Below, in pieces: positions 4,839 to 10,013 of a stretch of 10,013 nt of DNA. Made by a program: the position numbers and the translations under genes. Source of the DNA: an uncultured Cardiobacterium sp. (GTDB lineage Bacteria; Pseudomonadota; Gammaproteobacteria; Cardiobacteriales; Cardiobacteriaceae); NCBI RefSeq assembly GCF_938028185.1, contig NZ_CALJAH010000188.1:1-10013 (forward strand), given 5' to 3'. Below the pieces are notes generated by a model that searched no databases, was not told the DNA's origin, and saw only the letters and a list, made by a program, of their open reading frames with translations. Numbering within the stretch: the stretch's first letter is position 1; each line of letters opens with the position of its first letter.

Positions 4839-7008
4839 TGTTGTCAAAGGTCGTGTATTTACAGTCCGGGAAACCGGAACAGCTCCACCAGAATTTCTTC
4901 TTGTCTTTGGCCGAGGGGCGGCGTATCAACCCCTTGCCGCATTGAGGGCATAGATGTTCGCTGCTCACTGTTGTTTTCTTTTTGGCGTCCAGATCGGGCT
5001 TGCCCCGCTTGTCCGGGAAGGTCGCTTTGCAGTCGGGGTAATTGGTACAGCCCCAAAATTTGCCGCTCTCGCTTGTCCTTTGCCGCAGATGGCCGTCCGC
5101 GCAGTTCGGGCATGGCGGCAGGTCAACCTTGATGTCCAAGCCATCCCGCTTGACGCGGCTGATTTCGTCGGTCACGGATTGCTCAACTTCGCTCAAAAGC
5201 GCCTGCATAGTCAGCTCTCCGGCTTCAATTTTCTTTTGCTTTTCGTGCCATAGGGCGGTCATGTCCGGTGTCGTCGCAAAATCCGGCAGCGCATCGATCA
5301 GTTGTCGCCCCAAATCGGTGCTGATAATGTCCTTGCCCTGTTTGGCAACGTAATTGCGGGTAAAGAGCGTATCGATATGGCTGTCACGTGTCGCCGGGGT
5401 ACCGATACCGCCTTTTTCGTCCGCCTTGTCCGCATCCTTGTCCAGCAGCAATGCCTTGATGCGCGGGTCGCTGACGTATTTGGCAACCGAGGCTAGGTCT
5501 TTCAGCAGTGTAGACATGGTGTAACGCTTCGGCGGCTTGGTCTGTTTCGCGAGGGCGGCGGCGTCACTGATGTTGCCGCTGTCGTCCTTAACCAGCTCGG
5601 CTAGTGGTGTGGCGCTATCAGAATTTTCCTGATCACCGTCCTTGTTATCTTGCGCATCGATGCTGTCGCCAATGACGGTACGCCAGCCGGGGCTGATTTC
5701 CGTAGTGCTGGTTGCCACGAAAATATAGCCAGCTACCTCAAATAGCGCTTTGCTCTTTTCCAGTACGCGTGGCGGGTAAAACTGGGCGATGTACTGCTCG
5801 GCGATCAGGTTGTACACCTGCTCTTCACGTACATCGAGGGCATCTGTGGCGGGAACATTCTCAGTAGGAATGATGGCGTGGTGTGCCGTCACTTTTTGGC
5901 TGTTGAATGCCTTGCTGCGCAACGTAGCATCGGCATGGGTGGCGGTTGCAAAGCGCTGTTCCAGAGCGGACAGCAATGTAGGGGCATCTTCATGACGCTC
6001 GTCGTTGAGATAGCGGCAGTCGGAGCGGTTGTAAGTGATGGCACGATGTTTGTCGCGCAGGGCTTGGGTGATTTCCAGCACCTCTTTCGGTGTCAGGTTG
6101 AATTTTGCTGCTGCTTCGGCCTGCAACGCCAGCAGGTTATAGGGTAGCGGTGGCGCCACTTCTTCTCGCTTGGTGTCGATATTGACGACCTGCGCGCGCT
6201 GACCATTGACAGCGGAAGCGATATTTTCGGCAAATGCCTGATCATTCAATCGCCCTTTTTCGTCAACCGGATCACCGTCCGCGACTTGATACCGTGTCTC
6301 AACCTGCATGGCAGCGCGGGCATTGACCGTGTTTTCTGGCAAGTTAATGGCTGCGCGTACCACAAAATAATGCGCGGCCTGATGTGATTCGATTTGGCGA
6401 TCACGGCGCACAATCAGTCCAAGGATTGGCGTCTGCACACGCCCAACAGACAGCACTCCGTCGTAACCTTTTTGTCGAGCTAGCAATGTGTAGGTGCGGG
6501 TCAGATTGTAGCCATAACGCTGATCACCAACAGCACGTGCTAGCGCAGATTGTGAGAGCCCGGCATAGGCAGCGTTGTCCGCCATCGCTGCTACCGCTTT
6601 TTTGATAGCCGGTGCGTTGTTGTCGTTGATCAGTATCCGCCACACGGGTTTCTGCACATTGGCGTATTCGATCACTTCATCAACCAAGCGTTGCCCTTCC
6701 GGGTCAGGATCACCGGCATTGACCAGTTCATCTGCCGTCCTGATCCAGTCAATAATTTTGGTCAGTCTCTCGGCATGGCTGTCCAGCGGCACGGTGCGGA
6801 TTGGCCAGTGCAGCGGCATATCGGCCAACTGCCATTTCTTGTAACGCTCGTCACATTCTTCCGGATCAACCAAGCGCAACAGGTGCCCGGACAACCATGT
6901 AATTTTGTCACCATCCGGGAGAACGAAGAGCCCGTCTTTCAGGCTACCGCCCAATGCGTCACTGATAGCAGCAGCAACTTCACGCTTTTCAGCAATATAT
7001 AGTTTCAT
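4819..7008 (-). CDS. traE: DNA topoisomerase III, plasmid TraE type
   Basis: The protein has 729 residues, close to RP4 TraE, which is an established topoisomerase III homologue. The N-terminal Toprim domain begins MKLYIAEK with Glu7 and has the metal-binding Asp100-Asp102-Glu104 (GDPDPEG). SVGRVQTP is at 187-194. The active-site Tyr326 lies in ITYNRSDC, which would form the 5'-phosphotyrosyl link. Two C4 zinc fingers follow at the C-terminus: Cys633/636/654/660 and Cys687/690/710/716. An acidic, low-complexity insert at about 447-480 is probably a loop. It relaxes or decatenates DNA by single-strand passage and probably helps resolve transfer or replication intermediates. The ATG shares one base with the traF stop (TAATG) and has GGAG about ten bases upstream. 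Gene order traG-traF-topoisomerase matches RP4 Tra1. Confidence 0.93.
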   Translation of the reverse strand: MKLYIAEKREVAAAISDALGGSLKDGLFVLPDGDKITWLSGHLLRLVDPEECDERYKKWQLADMPLHWPIRTVPLDSHAERLTKIIDWIRTADELVNAGDPDPEGQRLVDEVIEYANVQKPVWRILINDNNAPAIKKAVAAMADNAAYAGLSQSALARAVGDQRYGYNLTRTYTLLARQKGYDGVLSVGRVQTPILGLIVRRDRQIESHQAAHYFVVRAAINLPENTVNARAAMQVETRYQVADGDPVDEKGRLNDQAFAENIASAVNGQRAQVVNIDTKREEVAPPLPYNLLALQAEAAAKFNLTPKEVLEITQALRDKHRAITYNRSDCRYLNDERHEDAPTLLSALEQRFATATHADATLRSKAFNSQKVTAHHAIIPTENVPATDALDVREEQVYNLIAEQYIAQFYPPRVLEKSKALFEVAGYIFVATSTTEISPGWRTVIGDSIDAQDNKDGDQENSDSATPLAELVKDDSGNISDAAALAKQTKPPKRYTMSTLLKDLASVAKYVSDPRIKALLLDKDADKADEKGGIGTPATRDSHIDTLFTRNYVAKQGKDIISTDLGRQLIDALPDFATTPDMTALWHEKQKKIEAGELTMQALLSEVEQSVTDEISRVKRDGLDIKVDLPPCPNCADGHLRQRTSESGKFWGCTNYPDCKATFPDKRGKPDLDAKKKTTVSSEHLCPQCGKGLIRRPSAKDKKKFWWSCSGFPDCKYTTFDNNGKPKL

Positions 7009-7577
7009 TATTGATTATCTCCAAAGGTAATGAAGGGGCGCATGATGCCGCGCACTCCAGCGAGTGGCACAGCACCAAAATAGCGGCTGTCCCACGAATA
7101 GGGATTGGGTGCAGCAAGCCACAACATGCCGTCGGCAACGATACTGTCAGCTGGTTGTTGCGGCATGAGGTGATGTGAGCCGTCCTGCGCCAGAGGGCGG
7201 CTGTTGGCAATCAGGACACCATTGACGTGCACACCCTCGGCGTTGATATGGATAAGATCGCCGGGAAGCCCCGCGACGGTTTTCAAGAGTGGTCGTAATT
7301 GATGACGACATGACGTATCCAGCCATACCATCTCCACGTAACCACGCGATGCGGTGAGGTCGGCGATCTCGCCGTCGAGGCAGATGCGAACAAGATCACC
7401 GCGCCGAATGGTAGCCGGGTCATCACTGATTTGTCGGTAGAGACCGAGCGGTTGTGAATTGCTGAAATTGAAATACAGTCCGAAGAGCGGCATGCAGAAA
7501 TGAGCGGCAAGCAGAATGAGACAGATGGCAATCAGGCTGTTGAGTATCCAGCGGATGGGGCGTTTCAGTTTTTTCAC
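7008..7577 (-). CDS. traF: TraF, S26-family conjugative pilin-processing peptidase
   Basis: The protein has 189 residues, with a single N-terminal membrane anchor at about 10-34 and the catalytic domain outside the cytoplasm. Ser41 lies in NSQPLGLY, the box B motif of signal-peptidase-like TraF proteins. Lys99 lies in LLKTVAGLPGD, giving the Ser-Lys dyad. SWDSRYFG (161-168) is the conserved C-terminal box, with Asp163. In RP4, TraF is needed for maturation and cyclisation of the TrbC pilin, so a trbC-like pilin gene should lie outside the window. The GTG start overlaps the traG stop by 4 nt (GTGA). The ribosome site is weak, so translation probably depends on traG. All core residues are present and nothing looks broken. 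Confidence 0.93.
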   Translation of the reverse strand: MKKLKRPIRWILNSLIAICLILLAAHFCMPLFGLYFNFSNSQPLGLYRQISDDPATIRRGDLVRICLDGEIADLTASRGYVEMVWLDTSCRHQLRPLLKTVAGLPGDLIHINAEGVHVNGVLIANSRPLAQDGSHHLMPQQPADSIVADGMLWLAAPNPYSWDSRYFGAVPLAGVRGIMRPFITFGDNQ

Positions 7578-9409
7578 AGCGCAAAATCCCGTGTTTTGGG
7601 TGTCAGTACGTCACTTTTTTCTGGCGGTGGTACGGCCGCGCGTTCGCGAAATGTCTGATCATTGAAATAGAGGATCTGTGTGCCACGAATGGGGGCGCTA
7701 CCAGCCACAAAAACCAGCAATTCTCCCGCTTCTACAATGCGTTCATTCTCTCCATGCCCCTCCTTTTTGGGTTTTTTCAGTCGCATCACTTCGTCGGTAG
7801 TGATCAGCGGCCGTTGGTGTTCGCGGTAGGAACGGTTGTAGCTTTTAGCCGCACCACCGAAGCGCGAACCGGACACGCTGACTTCTTCCTTGATGACCGT
7901 CGCAGTGCCGCTCATCTTGGAAAAAACCTCTGCCGTCTCTACTTTTGTTGGCGCATAACCGATACGGATATGGCAGTTGGCTATGATTTTTTCTTCGCGA
8001 GAATAAATGGCATTGAGTTGCTGAATATCTTGGCAAATGATGTAAGCCTTGATGCCATAGCCAGCCATGAATGCCAGCCCATCTTCAATGGCGTTCAGCT
8101 TTTTCAAAGCTGGAAATTCATCTGACAAGAGGAGTAGTCGGTGTTTGTAGTGGCGTACTGAGCGTCCATCACGAAATTCCATTTTCTCAGTGCGGCGGCG
8201 CACAATCTGAGTCATGATGAGACGGATCAAAGGGCGCATCCGGTCTGCGTCGGACGGTCGGTCAACCACATAGAGCGTAACCGGCTGCTCGTGATCCATC
8301 AGGTCATCAATACGAAAATCACTCCTCGCAATATGTCGTGCCACTATGGGGTCGCGGTAAAGAGACAAGTTGGCGATCGCCGTAGAGACCACAGACGAGA
8401 GTTCTTCCTCTGCCTTGTTCAGCATAGCGCGCGCCTCAGCGGCGACGACGGGGTGAGCACCGCTATCGGTATGTTCGTATTCCAGCATCTCTTGCAAGAC
8501 ATCCGTCACGGGCATGTCCGGATTGGACAGCAGCGTTGCCACATCGGTCAGATTAGCCGTGCGCTGCTCCTCTTTTCGTATCTTGTACAGCGTGTGCAGT
8601 ATCGCCCCGGTCAGCAAGGCAAAGGCCGTCTTGTCCCAATGGCTTTCCATCCCCTTGCCCTGCGGGTCAACAATGATGGCTGCCAAGTTTTGTACATCAC
8701 CCACCGCGCGTTCATCATCAAGTCGCACTTCTGCTAATGGGTTGAAACAGCAACTTTCCGCCTCAGGATCTCCTTCAATGAAATTGCCCGGGTCAAATTT
8801 CAATACGGCATTACCGGCGTATTGCTGCCGCCAACCGGCAGTCAATGCCCAGTTTTCCCCCTTGATGTCATACACCAGTGCCGATTCCGGCCAACTGAGC
8901 AGCGTGGGCAACACCAGCCCGACACCCTTGCCGGATCGCGTTGGTGCAAACGCAATGATGTGTTCCGGCCCGTCATGGCGTAGATACCAGGTTTTGTCGT
9001 TCTTATCTGTCCATGCGCCAACATAAACCCCTTTGCAGTCCAGCAATCCCGTTTCCTGAATTTCTTGCTTGCTCGCCCAATGTGCCGAGCCATGCAAATC
9101 ATCCATTGCCGATGTATCACGTTTGATCAGCATGATTCGCATATAAAACACCAATAACATCATCGTTAATGTCATCAAGAAAACGGCAATGCCGGTCATC
9201 ACGATTTGGGAATGCGTGTCATAGAATCGCATCGACCATTTCAGCCAATCCCACGGCCAATACCAATATCCCTGCAAAGGCTTGCCCAACGCCTGATGAT
9301 ATTGCCAACGCCAGGCCAATACTTGTGTTGCTGCCACACTGGCTATTGATAACGCCAAAAGCAGAATGACAATCTTGGCAACCGCTCCGGGTTGTTTTTT
9401 CTTTGTCAT
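7574..9409 (-). CDS. traG: TraG/VirD4-type coupling protein ATPase
   Basis: The protein has 611 residues, slightly shorter than RP4 TraG. Two membrane segments are near 11-31 and 68-93 with a short periplasmic loop between them, as usual for type IV coupling proteins. The Walker A motif is APTRSGKG at 155-162, with Lys161. The Walker B motif is LLLLSDEF at 425-432, with Asp430 and Glu431. FDPGN, QNLAAIIVDPQG and GYGIKAYIICQDIQQL are other TraG-family signatures. It is an inner-membrane hexamer that recruits the relaxosome and pumps substrate into the T4SS channel. The ATG overlaps the relaxase stop by 4 nt (ATGA), with AGAGG about six bases upstream. Adjacency to the relaxase gene is the classic pairing of coupling protein and its main substrate. 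Confidence 0.95.
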   Translation of the reverse strand: MTKKKQPGAVAKIVILLLALSIASVAATQVLAWRWQYHQALGKPLQGYWYWPWDWLKWSMRFYDTHSQIVMTGIAVFLMTLTMMLLVFYMRIMLIKRDTSAMDDLHGSAHWASKQEIQETGLLDCKGVYVGAWTDKNDKTWYLRHDGPEHIIAFAPTRSGKGVGLVLPTLLSWPESALVYDIKGENWALTAGWRQQYAGNAVLKFDPGNFIEGDPEAESCCFNPLAEVRLDDERAVGDVQNLAAIIVDPQGKGMESHWDKTAFALLTGAILHTLYKIRKEEQRTANLTDVATLLSNPDMPVTDVLQEMLEYEHTDSGAHPVVAAEARAMLNKAEEELSSVVSTAIANLSLYRDPIVARHIARSDFRIDDLMDHEQPVTLYVVDRPSDADRMRPLIRLIMTQIVRRRTEKMEFRDGRSVRHYKHRLLLLSDEFPALKKLNAIEDGLAFMAGYGIKAYIICQDIQQLNAIYSREEKIIANCHIRIGYAPTKVETAEVFSKMSGTATVIKEEVSVSGSRFGGAAKSYNRSYREHQRPLITTDEVMRLKKPKKEGHGENERIVEAGELLVFVAGSAPIRGTQILYFNDQTFRERAAVPPPEKSDVLTPKTRDFAL

Positions 9410-10013
9410 GAACGACCTCTTTTTTTCGATTGTGGTTGAGTCAAATGTAAATAACCGTGCTTATCCAGCGTTAATTTCTCACCCCGGCGGAACTTGTTAT
9501 GTGCAAAATTTTTCTGTTCCGTAGTAATGGGTTTAATCCAGATAATGTTATTGCGTTCGAGTAAAACAACAGATTTCCCGTCAATGTCTCTAATGCCTCG
9601 ATAAATAAACTCCCCGTGTTCGTCTTTCTGCAACATTTGATGAGGCAAAACATCCTTTGCCTTACCGACAAGAGCATTACGCTGCACGATCCAGTCTGCA
9701 ATGGCGCTGTTCTTTCTACTGCTTTCCGTTTGCCTCGGTACTTCCGCCAGTATTTTTTCTGCTGCTGTGCGATACTCTTGCGGTATCTGCTCCATGACGG
9801 TATTGACACCTCGCTGGCTTGCCTGTCTTTTGAGCTTCTCCAAAGCTCCCATATGGCCGTCCACGGCTTTCTTGACGAGGAAAGTTTGCCAAGTAGGCAG
9901 AGGGTGCTTTCCCCGTAATGTTTGGCGCTCTTGGCGGTTACGTTCCTTGCACTGCTGATATTCCCCACGCCTCGCTTCGCCCAATTGTTTGTAGAGATTA
10001 AATTTCTGCCGAT
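9406..10013 (-). CDS. traI: TraI-like relaxase, C-terminal part only
   Basis: The frame is open from the right window edge to a TGA at 9406-9408, giving about 201 complete codons. The gene starts outside the window, and the TTG at 9984 is not a credible start because the frame reads on upstream as LYKQLGEARRGEYQQ. The sequence is basic and helical, followed by YRGIRDIDGKSVVLLERNN and an end of LDKHGYLHL-x-QPQSKKRGRS. This matches my recollection of the C-terminal region of IncP-type (MOBP) relaxases of ICEs. No relaxase catalytic Tyr or HxH motif is in this portion, so the call rests on C-terminal resemblance and on position directly before traG, as in RP4 traI-traG. The basic tail may form part of the secretion signal. 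Confidence 0.72.
   Translation of the reverse strand, partial: RQKFNLYKQLGEARRGEYQQCKERNRQERQTLRGKHPLPTWQTFLVKKAVDGHMGALEKLKRQASQRGVNTVMEQIPQEYRTAAEKILAEVPRQTESSRKNSAIADWIVQRNALVGKAKDVLPHQMLQKDEHGEFIYRGIRDIDGKSVVLLERNNIIWIKPITTEQKNFAHNKFRRGEKLTLDKHGYLHLTQPQSKKRGRS

Noticed and set aside
8514..9026. 170-residue + strand frame opposite traG
   Set aside because: It is antisense to the Walker A region of a well-conserved ATPase, with Ser/Pro-rich shadow composition and no initiation signals.
1..10013. CRISPR array, insertion sequence, toxin-antitoxin pair, defence genes, oriT or riboswitch
   Set aside because: None was seen. There are no regularly spaced repeats, transposase motifs or terminal inverted repeats, and coding space is fully used by the transfer operon.

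Overview
The window looks like one end of an integrated conjugative element (ICE or a decayed relative) of a Gram-negative bacterium, most likely a beta- or gammaproteobacterium. The tRNA-Leu(UAA) resembles the enterobacterial leuZ type, and the transfer genes follow the IncP/RP4 Tra1 and Ti-plasmid tra families. I could not fix a genus. I saw no Neisseria-type DNA uptake sequence, and base composition looks moderate.

Layout. Bases 1-130 hold what looks like the right arm of a terminator cut by the window start, then a promoter with an exact TTGACA -35 box. A complete tRNA-Leu(UAA) gene with encoded CCA follows at 131-217 on the + strand. The spacer from 218 to 271 is AT-rich, with a small palindrome and a T-tract. 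From 272 to the right edge, everything is one tightly packed minus-strand operon that converges on the tRNA.

In transcription order (right to left) the operon holds: the C-terminal part of a TraI-like relaxase, cut by the window edge; TraG/VirD4 coupling ATPase; TraF S26 peptidase; a plasmid-type topoisomerase III (TraE-like); a TraB-like membrane protein with a nitrilase/acyltransferase fold; a VirB1-like lytic transglycosylase; and a 931-residue TraC-like polyvalent protein. That last protein combines an ArdC antirestriction domain, an HExxH metalloprotease, two DUF5710 modules and a degenerate Toprim/primase domain. All junctions overlap by 1-20 nt or are 3 nt apart, so translation is probably coupled.

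How they fit together. The relaxase nicks and pilots the DNA, and TraG connects it to the type IV secretion channel. TraF probably processes pilin and the transglycosylase opens peptidoglycan. Topoisomerase III resolves DNA topology, and the ArdC/TraC-like protein may act in the recipient. The mating-pair (trb/virB) genes, oriT, integrase and far att site are not in the window.

The best leads are the altered EGYATA primase motif (TGVATG, catalytic Glu to Thr) in the TraC-like protein, the similar Lys/Arg/Ser C-terminal tails of that protein and the relaxase, and the element edge at tRNA-Leu with no integrase on this side.
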